Shown piece by piece: positions 50,536 to 59,769 of a stretch of DNA of 64,000 nt. How positions within the stretch are numbered: position 1 is the first letter of the stretch; every line of letters begins with the position of its first letter. Source of the DNA: UBA1672 sp050633645 (GTDB lineage: Bacteria; Pseudomonadota; Alphaproteobacteria; Micavibrionales; Micavibrionaceae); assembly GCA_050633645.1 (NCBI GenBank), contig JBOEGX010000001.1:434001-498000 (forward strand), in the 5' to 3' direction. A model generated the notes under the pieces. That model ran no database searches and was not told where the DNA came from. It worked only from the letters and a program-made list of their open reading frames with translations. Position numbers and translations under genes: made by a program.

Positions 50536-51696
50536 CTATAAATTTTTGATGCCTTGCTCTAAATCTGCGATGAGGTCTTCGGGGTTTTCAAAACCAATTT
50601 GAAAACGAAGGAACACGCCCGTTTTTTTCCAGCTCGATCGATACGCATGCATATCTTGCGGCTGGATAAGACTTTCATAGCCGCCCCATGAACTCCCCAC
50701 GGGGAATAGTTTTAGCGTATCCACGAAACGCCCGATATCTTTATCAGAAAATTTTTCATCAAACAAAACACCGAATACACCATTTGCGCCAAGATAATCA
50801 CGTTTCCAAATATCATGTCCGCGCGCGGTTTCGATTGTAGGACTGAATAATTCCTGCACTTCGTCACGGATTTTGAACCATTCCAGCACCTCTAACATAT
50901 TTCTTTGCGCCTGTTTGAAACGCATTTCAACGGTGCGAAGCCCGCGCATCGCAAGATATAAATCTTCCGCGCCCGCGCAAACGCCAAGATTGACCGCGCA
51001 AGATTTAAGGGTTTTGAACAACGCTTCATTCGCCGCCACAGCGACACCGAGATTTAAATCCGAATGTCCGCCAATATATTTTGCCGCCGATTGTACAGCA
51101 ATATCGACGCCATGATGAAGCGGGTTAAAAAGAATTCCGCCAGAATATGTATTATCAACCACAGTTTTTACGCCGCGTGATTTGGCTTCTTTGACGATTG
51201 CAGGAACGTCCTGAACCTCGAATGTCGCGGATCCCGGAGATTCCATATAAATCACAGCGGTGTTGTCTTTGATTAAATCTTTAATCCCTGCGCCGATCAT
51301 CGGATCGTAAAACTCAACATCAATACCCAGGTTTTTGAGCTGCGCGTTGGCGAAGAAGCGCGTTGGCGGATAACAGCTATCGACGATTAAAACGTGATCG
51401 CCCGTTTTCAGGAATGAAAAGAATACGGTTGAAATGGCGTTAAAACCGCTTGAAGCCGTAATTGCGTTAAAGCCGCCTTCTAATTCTGCCATGGCTTCTT
51501 CGAAGGCGCAGCTAAGTGGATTATTTACGCGGCCGTAACGGAATTTCGTATTTGGATCTGCGTAAGCTGCGTAATCTTTATACAGGATTGTCGATGTACG
51601 GCAGATTGGAGGATTCACAACGCCAAAGTAATCTTCGGGTTTGCGCCCCGCATGCATTAATTTGGTTTGTTTTTTCCAGTTTTTATTGCTGCTCAT
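50536..51696 (-). CDS. metC: Cystathionine beta-lyase
   Basis: A 386-residue Cys/Met-metabolism PLP enzyme that cleaves cystathionine to homocysteine, pyruvate and ammonia. The PLP lysine is in QSAAKYIGGHSDLNLGV; other blocks are TLMHAGRKPE-type start (KQTKLMHAGRKPEDYFG), VVDNTYSGGILFNP, and the C-terminal GSSWGGYESLIQP. The sequence fits the alphaproteobacterial MetC type. Its ATG overlaps the nitrilase-type stop by four bases (ATGA). Confidence 0.93.
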   Translation of the reverse strand: MSSNKNWKKQTKLMHAGRKPEDYFGVVNPPICRTSTILYKDYAAYADPNTKFRYGRVNNPLSCAFEEAMAELEGGFNAITASSGFNAISTVFFSFLKTGDHVLIVDSCYPPTRFFANAQLKNLGIDVEFYDPMIGAGIKDLIKDNTAVIYMESPGSATFEVQDVPAIVKEAKSRGVKTVVDNTYSGGILFNPLHHGVDIAVQSAAKYIGGHSDLNLGVAVAANEALFKTLKSCAVNLGVCAGAEDLYLAMRGLRTVEMRFKQAQRNMLEVLEWFKIRDEVQELFSPTIETARGHDIWKRDYLGANGVFGVLFDEKFSDKDIGRFVDTLKLFPVGSSWGGYESLIQPQDMHAYRSSWKKTGVFLRFQIGFENPEDLIADLEQGIKNL

Positions 51697-52529
51697 AGTG
51701 TTGCCTTTTCAATTTTGTAATCCCGATCATGCGTTAAAGCTGGAATGGCAGAGCGCGCTTTTTCAATCTCTGATTTTTTTAAATCTGCGACGATAATACC
51801 CGGCTCTTCAGATTTGTATTCAATCACTTCACCCCATGGAGATATTATCATTGAGTGCCCGTAAGTCATGCGCCCGTTTTCATGTTCGCCCACCTGACCG
51901 CACGCCAAAACGTAAGAGCCAGTTTCAATCGCACGAGCGCGGAGCAGAGTTTCCCAATGCGCCCTGCCCGTTGGAACAGTAAAGGCGGCAGGGACGCACA
52001 TAATATTCGCTCCGACCTTCGCCAAATCACGATAAAGATGGGGGAAGCGAATGTCGTAGCAAATGCTTAAGCCCAGAGTGAAATCATCATTTAATGTTGC
52101 CGTGATAGCCTTATCCCCCGCGCCGAAGACATCACTTTCGCGGTAGATTTCACCATTGGCGAGCTGTACATCGAAGAGGTGAATTTTATCGTAAATGGTT
52201 TTAAGCGCGCCGTCCGATCCGAATACAAAAGAACGGTTCATGAGCTTATCACCTTGCTTCACCGCCATAGAGCCGATGAGCAATGTCACGCCAAGTTCCT
52301 TTGCCAGAGCAGAGAAAAACGGAATACCGATATGCTCATCCATGCTCTTCGTGGTTTTGATTTTTTCTTGCGCGGGGTTGCGGATATGACAGGTGTTTTC
52401 AGGGGTCATGATAAAGGCTGCGCCTGCTTTCGCCGCCGCGCGGATAAGTTCAGCCGCAGCGTCCAAATTTTCTACAATGTCTGTGCCGCTTGTCATTTGA
52501 ACGCAAGCGACTTTGAGCGTATCAGCCAT
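51693..52529 (-). CDS. Carbon-nitrogen hydrolase (Nit1/omega-amidase type)
   Basis: A 278-residue nitrilase-superfamily amidase with the complete triad: Glu44 (TPENTCH), Lys115 (YDKIHLFD), Cys157 (LSICYDIRFPHLY). The sequence fits Nit1/Nit2 enzymes that hydrolyse deaminated glutathione or omega-amides. It starts by overlapping grxC by eight bases and ends by overlapping metC by four, so grxC, this gene and metC form a translationally coupled operon. Confidence 0.9.
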   Translation of the reverse strand: MADTLKVACVQMTSGTDIVENLDAAAELIRAAAKAGAAFIMTPENTCHIRNPAQEKIKTTKSMDEHIGIPFFSALAKELGVTLLIGSMAVKQGDKLMNRSFVFGSDGALKTIYDKIHLFDVQLANGEIYRESDVFGAGDKAITATLNDDFTLGLSICYDIRFPHLYRDLAKVGANIMCVPAAFTVPTGRAHWETLLRARAIETGSYVLACGQVGEHENGRMTYGHSMIISPWGEVIEYKSEEPGIIVADLKKSEIEKARSAIPALTHDRDYKIEKATL

Positions 52530-52779
52530 TTAAAAGCCCGTCCAATTCGCCTTTTGCGTCCAGTGAATGAAGGTCATCACACCCGCCAATATGATTATCA
52601 TCAATGAAGATTTGAGGAACGGATTTCGGCCCGCCTGTGCGTTCAACCATTTTTGCGCGCGCCTTATCATCACCCGTAATATTATATTCGGTAAATTTAA
52701 CGCCTTTTGAGTTCAACAAGGCTTTTGCGCGGATACAATATGGACATGTCGTCCATGTATAGATTTCTACATTTGCCAT
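52522..52779 (-). CDS. grxC: Glutaredoxin 3
   Basis: An 85-residue dithiol glutaredoxin with redox motif Cys12-Pro-Tyr-Cys15 (TWTTCPYCIRAK), the cis-proline region KSVPQIFIDDNHIGG and GGCDDLHSLD. It reduces protein disulfides and glutathione mixed disulfides. The GrxC type and size are typical. It overlaps the downstream amidase by eight bases, and is the first gene of the small operon. Confidence 0.96.
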   Translation of the reverse strand: MANVEIYTWTTCPYCIRAKALLNSKGVKFTEYNITGDDKARAKMVERTGGPKSVPQIFIDDNHIGGCDDLHSLDAKGELDGLLNG

Positions 52780-52842
52780 TTTTGGTTTCCCTTGCCCTTC
52801 GATTAGAAAAGTTTATATTCGATTCATCTTAAGGACTTTAGC

Positions 52843-54075
52843 ATGAGTAAAATACAAAAATATAGAGCGGAAATTCTGATTATCGGCGGTGGCGCGGCGG
52901 GGCTTACGCTTTCTTTGTTGCTTGGCAATGCAGGAGTGAAGGTGCATTTGGTTGAGCCTTTCCCGCCTAAGGCGCTTCGAGACACCGCAATATCATCACG
53001 CACCGTTGCGATGATGCAAAGCTCGATCAATATTTTACAGGCGGCGGGGCAAGAGAGCTTTTGTGATGAGCACGGCACGATTATGGAAGTTATGCGGATT
53101 ATTGATGACAGTATGGCGGGACAGGATAACGTGACTTCGGAATTTGATTCCTTTGATATCGGCTTGCCATATTTCAGCATGAATATCCCGAATGACCTTT
53201 TAAGGGCGAAGATGTATGAAGATGCAAGCGTGCATAAAAACATTACCATTCATAATATGAAGCTAGAGGATTACACCGTCGATGATGTGAATGTCAGTGC
53301 GCGGTTGGAAGATGGTATAGAGATTATCACCCCCCTGATTATCGGGGCGGATGGGCGCGAGTCTTTGGTGCGTAAAATTGCAGGGATTAAGGCCAAGAAA
53401 ACCCAGTACGGGCAAAGCGCGATTACGTGCATTATCAACCACTCACGTGGGCATGAGAACACATCAACCGAATTTCATCGCGAAGGCGGGCCTTTTGCGC
53501 TCGTCCCGATGACGGGCAATCAATCAAGTGTTGTTTGGGTGGAGAATACAGAAAAGGCCGATGCGCTTTTGAAATTATCGCGCGATGCGTTTGAGGAATC
53601 CTTACAAAAAGCCACGAATGATATTTTGGGCGGGATAACGTTGGAAACCAATCCGCAGAGCTGGCCGCTTTGTGCGATTAAGGCGAAGGACATTACCGCG
53701 CCGCGTGTTGCATTAATTGCAGAGGCCGCACATGTCATGTCCCCCATCACCGCGCAGGGGTTGAACCTGTCTTTGCGGGATGTTGCGGCCTTGGCAGAAA
53801 CGGTGGTTGATCATTTACGGATTGGCAGTGATATTGGAGCGAAAGTGGTTTTACGTGAATATGAACGCCGCCGCGCATTTGATATTGATACGCGTACATT
53901 TGGTGTGGATGCGATGAACCGCATTGTTCGGCACAAAAATGCGCCCGTGAAGGATGCTCGCCGTATTGGGCTTAAGGCTCTTAACAAATTCTCACCGCTT
54001 AAAATAATCGCGATGCAACATGGCCTTGCGCCGTCATTGGATCAAGGGCGGTTGGTGCGGGGAGAAACGCTTTAA
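52843..54075 (+). CDS. UbiH/UbiF-family FAD-dependent hydroxylase of ubiquinone synthesis
   Basis: A 410-residue flavoprotein monooxygenase. The FAD motif is LIIGGGAAGLTLSLLLGNAG near residues 11-30, the second motif PLIIGADGRESLVR, and the third LIAEAAHVMSPITAQGLNLSLRD, where the usual GDAAH reads AEAAH. The last change is unusual and could alter FAD binding. The family adds hydroxyls to the ubiquinone ring; which position cannot be told. AAGGAC precedes the ATG. Its stop overlaps that of convergent ComF. Confidence 0.87.
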   Translation: MSKIQKYRAEILIIGGGAAGLTLSLLLGNAGVKVHLVEPFPPKALRDTAISSRTVAMMQSSINILQAAGQESFCDEHGTIMEVMRIIDDSMAGQDNVTSEFDSFDIGLPYFSMNIPNDLLRAKMYEDASVHKNITIHNMKLEDYTVDDVNVSARLEDGIEIITPLIIGADGRESLVRKIAGIKAKKTQYGQSAITCIINHSRGHENTSTEFHREGGPFALVPMTGNQSSVVWVENTEKADALLKLSRDAFEESLQKATNDILGGITLETNPQSWPLCAIKAKDITAPRVALIAEAAHVMSPITAQGLNLSLRDVAALAETVVDHLRIGSDIGAKVVLREYERRRAFDIDTRTFGVDAMNRIVRHKNAPVKDARRIGLKALNKFSPLKIIAMQHGLAPSLDQGRLVRGETL

Positions 54076-54818
54076 CCCTTCACCACTCTTGCCAAGGTCA
54101 GGATATCCACCCGTGATACGCCCGCCTTTTTAAGAACTTTTGTGCATTCATTCACCGTTGCGCCGGTGGTGTAAACATCATCGATTAAAACAATATTTTT
54201 TCCAATAAGATCCGATTCGTATTGTTTTCGAACGGCAAATGCTTTTCTGACGTTTTGGATGCGCTCATCTGTTTTCAAATGCCCTTGGGATGGTGTTGCG
54301 CGAACACGTTTCAGAGAGAGCGGTAAATGTCTTACCCCCGTATCCTTTGACAATGCATCGGCGATTACACCTGCCTGATTATATCGCCGCGAAAGAAGCC
54401 GCGCACGATGGAGCGGGACGGGAATAAGGAAATCGGCTTGCGCCAACATATCGCTGCCTGCACGTTTTAGCCACGGAGTGAAGCTGTGCACGCTATGAGT
54501 TTTATCGCCATGCTTAAAGCCGAGGATGATGTTACGGCTGGTGTCATTATAACGCAGAGCCGAACGCGCGGAATTATAGGATGGCGGTTTTGTTATGCAG
54601 GCCATACACTGCCCTTCATGCGCGTCAGTATCAAAATCAAAAGGAATGCCACAACACCCACAAAACGGGGCGGATACGAATTCAAGATTCTGCCAAACCT
54701 CGCCCGAAATCATGCCGTGAACATCCACCATATCACCGTTGACGGGGCATCGCGGCGGCAAGATTACATCAATTCCACGTATAATTGTTTTTTGAGTGCG
54801 GTTTAAAAAATGATCCAT
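54072..54818 (-). CDS. ComF family amidophosphoribosyltransferase-like protein
   Basis: A 248-residue ComF/GntX-type protein. N-terminal cysteines of a zinc site are in ILPPRCPVNGD and APFCGCCGIPFDFD...CMACI. The phosphoribosyltransferase domain has the PRPP motif NIVLIDDVYTTGATVNE. ComF proteins are linked to DNA uptake in competent bacteria, but in many alphaproteobacteria no competence system is known. It overlaps the stop of the hydroxylase gene by four bases. Transcribed alone. Confidence 0.92.
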   Translation of the reverse strand: MDHFLNRTQKTIIRGIDVILPPRCPVNGDMVDVHGMISGEVWQNLEFVSAPFCGCCGIPFDFDTDAHEGQCMACITKPPSYNSARSALRYNDTSRNIILGFKHGDKTHSVHSFTPWLKRAGSDMLAQADFLIPVPLHRARLLSRRYNQAGVIADALSKDTGVRHLPLSLKRVRATPSQGHLKTDERIQNVRKAFAVRKQYESDLIGKNIVLIDDVYTTGATVNECTKVLKKAGVSRVDILTLARVVKG

Positions 54819-54949
54819 CGGTTTATTACGCTACTTCATTGGCGGATTTTTTCAATAAAATTGTTTTGCATCAAACCTATATGTCCCTGTATGATGCCCC
54901 ACTTAAATAAAAATACTATAAGCGGGTTACAAAGGGATTTTAATTTAGC

Positions 54950-57667
54950 ATGACAGATGAAATCGATAATGACGATTTATTTGAGGGTTCTTCGGTTAAT
55001 TATATCGAAGAGCGCAATCACATGCTTAAAGACGTGCCTTACAAAACTGTGCGCCGCGCGTGGTTTAACATGTCGCATCTTTTGCTTGGAAATGGGTCGA
55101 AGGTTATTGATATGGGGTGTGGCAATGGTGAGATGACCTATGCCATGGCGGTTTTGAACCCTAATCTTAATTTTGTAGGTGTTGATAAAAGTAAACGCAC
55201 CATTCGCGCAGCAGAAAAGAAGTACAAGGCAGCCAATCTAGAGTTTAAAACAGGTGATGTGTCGGGGGATATATTTCCCGAAGAATCCGTGGATGCCATT
55301 ATCAATTCCTATACGTTGCATCAGGTTTTTTCAGAGGCGCGTTATAACGAACGCATTATTAGCGACACGTTGCGCAAGCAATTTTCAATGTTGAAGAATG
55401 ATGGTGTTATGTTCATTCGTGATTACGCCAAACCGCCGCAGGGTGAGTTTATACTCATGGAAATGCATGACGATGAAAGCACGGGGGATAAGCTTTCCGA
55501 GCTTTCTGAGGCGGACCTTCTTGTTTGGTATTCAGAGCATGCACGCCCGAAACAAGATCCCGGATGCGGTGGGTTTTTTCTTGAGGAGCTCCCTCCCCGT
55601 TTTCCGCGTACGCGGCTTTTCCGTCTTCCCTATAAATGGGCGTATGAATTTATCATGCGTAAAGACAACAGAAAAGTTTGGGAAAGCGAGTTACCGTTTG
55701 AATATACATTCTACACCGTTTCAGAGTTTAGAAACGAGCTTCGGGCGCTTGGGTCACGTGTGCAATATTCTGCGCCGCATTGGGATGAGGATTATATCAA
55801 AGCCAATTTCGAAGGACATTTCCGATTGCTTCAACTTAATGGTGAGCCTTTGGGTGATCCGCCGACAAGCTTTATTTCCGTTTCTCGTAAGCAACCAGAG
55901 CGCACGAGCCTTAATGTTAAAGAACGCCGAATTTCAGAAGGCGAAGACGGTATTTTAGAGGTTAAAACCCTGCGTGATCAGAAAAATGGTGACCTGGTTG
56001 ACGTTGTGACACGTGAAAAGGAATATGCGGAAATCCTTCCCTATCGCATTAATGATGCGGATAATCGCCTGTATATTTATCTTCATGATGGCATCATCCG
56101 CGGAATTGCAAATTCCGTGCGCCGAAGTGGTGTTAATATTGATGAGCGCGAATGGTCGGGGCATATGCTTGAGGCTATTACAACCGATTACGATAATGTT
56201 GAAACGCTCGGTGATTTTACGGAAGATAACAGTGAGGAATTTGCCAAAACCTATTTGGGATTAACGCCGCGCCTTGGAAAAATTATTGAAGAAGGCCCCG
56301 CTTATTATCCTGATCCGAATTATATTGATGAGCGAGTGCATACCTTTTATCTGAATATAAGAGAAAGCGCCAAACAGATTGTTCCCAAACGCAAAGTCTT
56401 GGAAACGCACCGTTTTCAGGCCAAGGGGGTTATTCGTGAATATAATGCGCAGAATGTTTTGGATGCTATTACAGTTGGCCTTATCCCGAATGCGCGGTTA
56501 GAGCTTCAGATTCTATCCTTAATGCAGCATTTGAAATTGAAGGCCGAGAATTGGATTAGCAAAGATATATCTATTGCCTCAGGTGAGATCACGAAGCCAT
56601 TTCAAGTTAAAGAATTTCTTCGTCTTGCGGGGCATAACGACAAGCGATTTAAAGAGGTCAAAGGATCGGCTGGGCAGCTTCGCACCGTTAATTCCATTTT
56701 TGTTGAAGAAGGCGTCAGTCAGGGCGGTCGTACGGGGCTATCCTCTGAACATGTGGATTTTGTTTTATCAGATGAAAAAACTGTGAATACGGCCGTTGTT
56801 CTTCCCCTTACCAAAAGTATGAAGGGCGATATTCACGCGGGATTTCAAGTTTCGCATATGCCGATACCACAGCGTTTTGAAGGTAATGGCCTAAGCGTGA
56901 GTGTCCCGCAATTTAATATCCCCAAGGAAATCACCAATCATAAAATGCTTAAGCAATTTATTGCCGAGAAATTCAGTATTACCCCAGATATGGTTATTAA
57001 ACTTGGTGAAAGTTACTTCACGCATATTGGTATCACACCGCAACGCATTCACCCTTTTGCTATTGTTGCTCCACCAGATACATTTAAAGATCCTGATACA
57101 AAATTCATGCCTGTTTATCAGTATATGCTGCTTTGGAAATCATTGTCACGGGAACAGCATTTCATGACGACTATTGCACGGGCGTACCGATATTTGCCTG
57201 AGCATATGAAGCTTCAGGCGAAGCGCGATGTGAAAGTTATTGTTAGCGAAATGTTCAAACAAGCACAGCCTGACTGGTCATTACCCGAGCCTGTTGCGCC
57301 AACACAAGCGCAGGCGGCGCGCCTTCGAAAGCAAGTGGAAGCATTAGAAAATGATCCCGATCCACAGCCAGTCATCCCTAAGAAACCATCTTTGGGTGAT
57401 ATTAATAAAAAGAAGGAAAAAGAACGTAAAGAGCGTAAGAAAAAGCGCAAACTTGGCTTGAAAAGCGGGAAAGACGCGGATTTAGAAATGAAGGATGGGA
57501 TGGAGAGTGACCCAGAGAGCATGGAAGAAGACAACAAGGTCAAAAAATCAAAAAGAAAAAAAGACAATGATGTGAATCTTGTTACGGATTTTGAAAAAGA
57601 AATTGAAGAGATTCGTGAGGCTCTCGATGATGATATCGACGACAAACCAAGACCTGAAAAATGGTAA
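54950..57667 (+). CDS. Methyltransferase fused to Nudix-like and unknown domains
   Basis: A 905-residue fusion. Residues 30-300 are a class I SAM-methyltransferase: motif I VIDMGCGNGE at 52-61, Asp79 in FVGVDKSK, and IINSYTLHQVF as motif IV. Residues about 340-510 resemble a Nudix fold (LYIYLHDGIIRGIANSV; SEEFAKTYLGLTP; YYPDPNYIDERVHTFYLNI) but the Nudix catalytic box is degraded. Residues 520-790 are of unknown fold. The last 110 residues are a lysine/glutamate-rich tail. AAAGGGA lies before the ATG. The next gene starts seven bases before this stop, so they are coupled. Confidence 0.75.
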   Translation: MTDEIDNDDLFEGSSVNYIEERNHMLKDVPYKTVRRAWFNMSHLLLGNGSKVIDMGCGNGEMTYAMAVLNPNLNFVGVDKSKRTIRAAEKKYKAANLEFKTGDVSGDIFPEESVDAIINSYTLHQVFSEARYNERIISDTLRKQFSMLKNDGVMFIRDYAKPPQGEFILMEMHDDESTGDKLSELSEADLLVWYSEHARPKQDPGCGGFFLEELPPRFPRTRLFRLPYKWAYEFIMRKDNRKVWESELPFEYTFYTVSEFRNELRALGSRVQYSAPHWDEDYIKANFEGHFRLLQLNGEPLGDPPTSFISVSRKQPERTSLNVKERRISEGEDGILEVKTLRDQKNGDLVDVVTREKEYAEILPYRINDADNRLYIYLHDGIIRGIANSVRRSGVNIDEREWSGHMLEAITTDYDNVETLGDFTEDNSEEFAKTYLGLTPRLGKIIEEGPAYYPDPNYIDERVHTFYLNIRESAKQIVPKRKVLETHRFQAKGVIREYNAQNVLDAITVGLIPNARLELQILSLMQHLKLKAENWISKDISIASGEITKPFQVKEFLRLAGHNDKRFKEVKGSAGQLRTVNSIFVEEGVSQGGRTGLSSEHVDFVLSDEKTVNTAVVLPLTKSMKGDIHAGFQVSHMPIPQRFEGNGLSVSVPQFNIPKEITNHKMLKQFIAEKFSITPDMVIKLGESYFTHIGITPQRIHPFAIVAPPDTFKDPDTKFMPVYQYMLLWKSLSREQHFMTTIARAYRYLPEHMKLQAKRDVKVIVSEMFKQAQPDWSLPEPVAPTQAQAARLRKQVEALENDPDPQPVIPKKPSLGDINKKKEKERKERKKKRKLGLKSGKDADLEMKDGMESDPESMEEDNKVKKSKRKKDNDVNLVTDFEKEIEEIREALDDDIDDKPRPEKW

Positions 57668-58563
57668 ATATTAGCGATATATCCGTTTTTGACAGAAGGC
57701 GTTTTAAATATGGCCTTATACGGGCAATGCCAAATTTCAATGATTTTAATTTTCTTCATTCATGGGGCAAAAATCATATTCTTGATCGATTAAGCGATGT
57801 GAACCGTCAATTTGAGAACGCCCTATGTATTGGCTCACGATGTCCAATTACGGCAGGTGATCATGATAAAATCAGGTATGGCGTTGTTTCAGATATAACC
57901 GAAACGCCCGTATCTAGTTTTAATGCGCCCTATCTTTGCGCAGATGAAGAATTTTTACCGCTCAATCCCAAAAGCCTTGATTTCATTACGAGTAATCTAA
58001 ACCTGCATCATGTTAATGACCTGCCTGGAAGTTTGCTACAAATTCGCAGAGCGCTTAAAAATGATGGGTTATTCCTTGCATCCATGATGGGCGGCGAAAC
58101 CCTTCATGAATTGCGTAGTTGCATGATGCAGGCCGAGCTTGATTTATATGGCGGAGTTTCTCCGCGTGTTTTTCCATTTGCCGATAAGCCGCAAATGGGT
58201 GATTTATTACAGCGCGCGGGGTTTGCCTTGCCTGTTGTGGATTCAGACGTCATCACGGTAACTTACGACAATATATTTAAGTTGATGGCAGATTTACGGG
58301 GGATGGGCGAAGGCAATACCATCATCGCCCGTAACAAGAATTTTGAGAACAAGGCATTTTTCATGCGTGTTGCGGAGCTTTATCATGAAAAATTTGCCGA
58401 AAGCGACGGACGGATTGTTGCGAGCTTTGAGGTTATATTCTTGCTTGGGTGGGCGCCGGATGCATCACAGCAAAAGCCGTTACGCCCTGGCAGCGCCGAA
58501 CACAGCCTTGCCGAAGCATTAGGCGCAAGCGAGATTAAAACGGGAGACAAAACTGCGCCATGA
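57661..58563 (+). CDS. NDUFAF5-like methyltransferase-fold protein
   Basis: A 300-residue protein of the BioC/NDUFAF5 group. Typical blocks are FLHSWGKNHILDRL at the N-terminus, FITSNLNLHHVNDLPGSLLQIRRALKNDGLFLASM (in pieces), MGGETLHELRSCM, and the C-terminal FEVIFLLGWAPDASQQKPLRPGSA. The usual SAM motif I is degenerate (ALCIGSRCPIT), so methyl transfer is doubtful; NDUFAF5 itself hydroxylates a complex I subunit. It overlaps the fusion gene by seven bases and gloB by four. Confidence 0.85.
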   Translation: MVNISDISVFDRRRFKYGLIRAMPNFNDFNFLHSWGKNHILDRLSDVNRQFENALCIGSRCPITAGDHDKIRYGVVSDITETPVSSFNAPYLCADEEFLPLNPKSLDFITSNLNLHHVNDLPGSLLQIRRALKNDGLFLASMMGGETLHELRSCMMQAELDLYGGVSPRVFPFADKPQMGDLLQRAGFALPVVDSDVITVTYDNIFKLMADLRGMGEGNTIIARNKNFENKAFFMRVAELYHEKFAESDGRIVASFEVIFLLGWAPDASQQKPLRPGSAEHSLAEALGASEIKTGDKTAP

Positions 58564-59282
58564 TTACCGTTGATATTATTCCTATCCTAGATGATAATTA
58601 CGCCTATCTTATTACCGCGTCATGCGGGATGAGCGCTATACTTGACCCCGGGCATGCGGATCAAGTTATGAGGTATTTAAATGATAAAGGCGTTACACCA
58701 AATTATATTTTGAATACGCATCATCATTGGGATCATGTGAATGGAAACCCGAAGATTAAGAACACTTATGGAATCCCCATTGCCGCGCCAATATTACGAA
58801 GAAACCTTATTAAGGGTGGAGTCGATATTGCGTTGTCTGATGGTGACGTTTTTAAATTGGGCGATGAAGAGGCCGTTATTATTGGAAGCCCAGGGCACAC
58901 GATGGACGGAATATGTTTTTATTTTAAAGACAGTGGTATTTTATTCACGGGAGATACGTTGTTTTCCATGGGGTGTGGCCGGTTATTTGAGGGAACGCCC
59001 GCCGATATGTTTCGATCATTTCAGAAAATCGCCGCCCTGCCAGATGAGATAATGATTTATCCAGGGCATGAATACACCAAGGGAAATGCAGGATTTTGCC
59101 TTGCTGTTGATCGGGATAATGATGCGTTAAAGGCGCGAATTGCCGAGGTCAAAGATTTGCGCAAATGCGAATTACCGACAATTCCCGTTTCTTTGAAGGT
59201 CGAAAAAGAAACCAATGTATTTATGATGGCAAAAAGCGTGGAAGAATTCGCAGCTCTTCGCCATAAAAAAGATAATTTTTAA
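58560..59282 (+). CDS. gloB: Hydroxyacylglutathione hydrolase (glyoxalase II)
   Basis: GloB hydrolyses lactoylglutathione to lactate and glutathione. The 240-residue metallo-beta-lactamase-fold protein has THHHWDHVNG with metal-binding His54, His56, Asp58 and His59. The remaining metal ligands sit in GSPGHTMDG, TGDTLFSMGCGRLFEGT and YPGHEYT. The ATG overlaps the NDUFAF5-like stop (ATGA). This gene is common downstream of NDUFAF5-like genes in alphaproteobacteria. Confidence 0.95.
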   Translation: MITVDIIPILDDNYAYLITASCGMSAILDPGHADQVMRYLNDKGVTPNYILNTHHHWDHVNGNPKIKNTYGIPIAAPILRRNLIKGGVDIALSDGDVFKLGDEEAVIIGSPGHTMDGICFYFKDSGILFTGDTLFSMGCGRLFEGTPADMFRSFQKIAALPDEIMIYPGHEYTKGNAGFCLAVDRDNDALKARIAEVKDLRKCELPTIPVSLKVEKETNVFMMAKSVEEFAALRHKKDNF

Positions 59283-59290
59283 TTCAATGC

Positions 59291-59644
59291 TTACTCAGCA
59301 CTCCCACCCTCAGCAGGCTTGCGGCGTTTACGTTGCTTAATCTCTGGTACTTTAGGTTTAGAATCTGCGGGGCTGTGGTTGCCTGAAAATTCATTATCAC
59401 CTTGTGCCTTTACACCCTTGCTGTTTGATCTGTGTGCGGGGATTGGCAATGGCTTTGATGTAACTTGGTCGCGCTCACTTACGGCTAGTTCGATTTCCAA
59501 ACGAGATGAAACTTTGCGAAGCTCATGTATTGCGGCGTGGAGATCTTCCTGTGCCTTACGGTCTTTCTTTTTACCATCCCACTCGGCAAATGCCTTCAAA
59601 CAATTTTGTGATGTTTCTTGCAAGCGTGTTTGAATGTCTTCCAT
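59291..59644 (-). CDS. Conserved hypothetical protein with basic tail
   Basis: A 117-residue protein. Residues 1-55 form a charged helix pair (IQTRLQETSQNCLKAFAEWDGKKKDRKAQ; LHAAIHELRKVSSRLEIELAVSE, split by length); the rest is low-complexity and basic (IKQRKRRKPAEGG). No signal peptide. It could bind nucleic acid or protein by its tail, but no function is known. It converges on gloB with eight bases between stops. Confidence 0.65.
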   Translation of the reverse strand: MEDIQTRLQETSQNCLKAFAEWDGKKKDRKAQEDLHAAIHELRKVSSRLEIELAVSERDQVTSKPLPIPAHRSNSKGVKAQGDNEFSGNHSPADSKPKVPEIKQRKRRKPAEGGSAE

Positions 59645-59769
59645 GAAGGCTCCCTTAATTTCTTAATCATATAATTCAGGCGCACACTTTATCTTTTTGC
59701 GTGGGTGGGTGCAAGCGAATCAATTAATTTAATTGTGACAATATTATGGTGGCATTTTAAGCGCCCACT

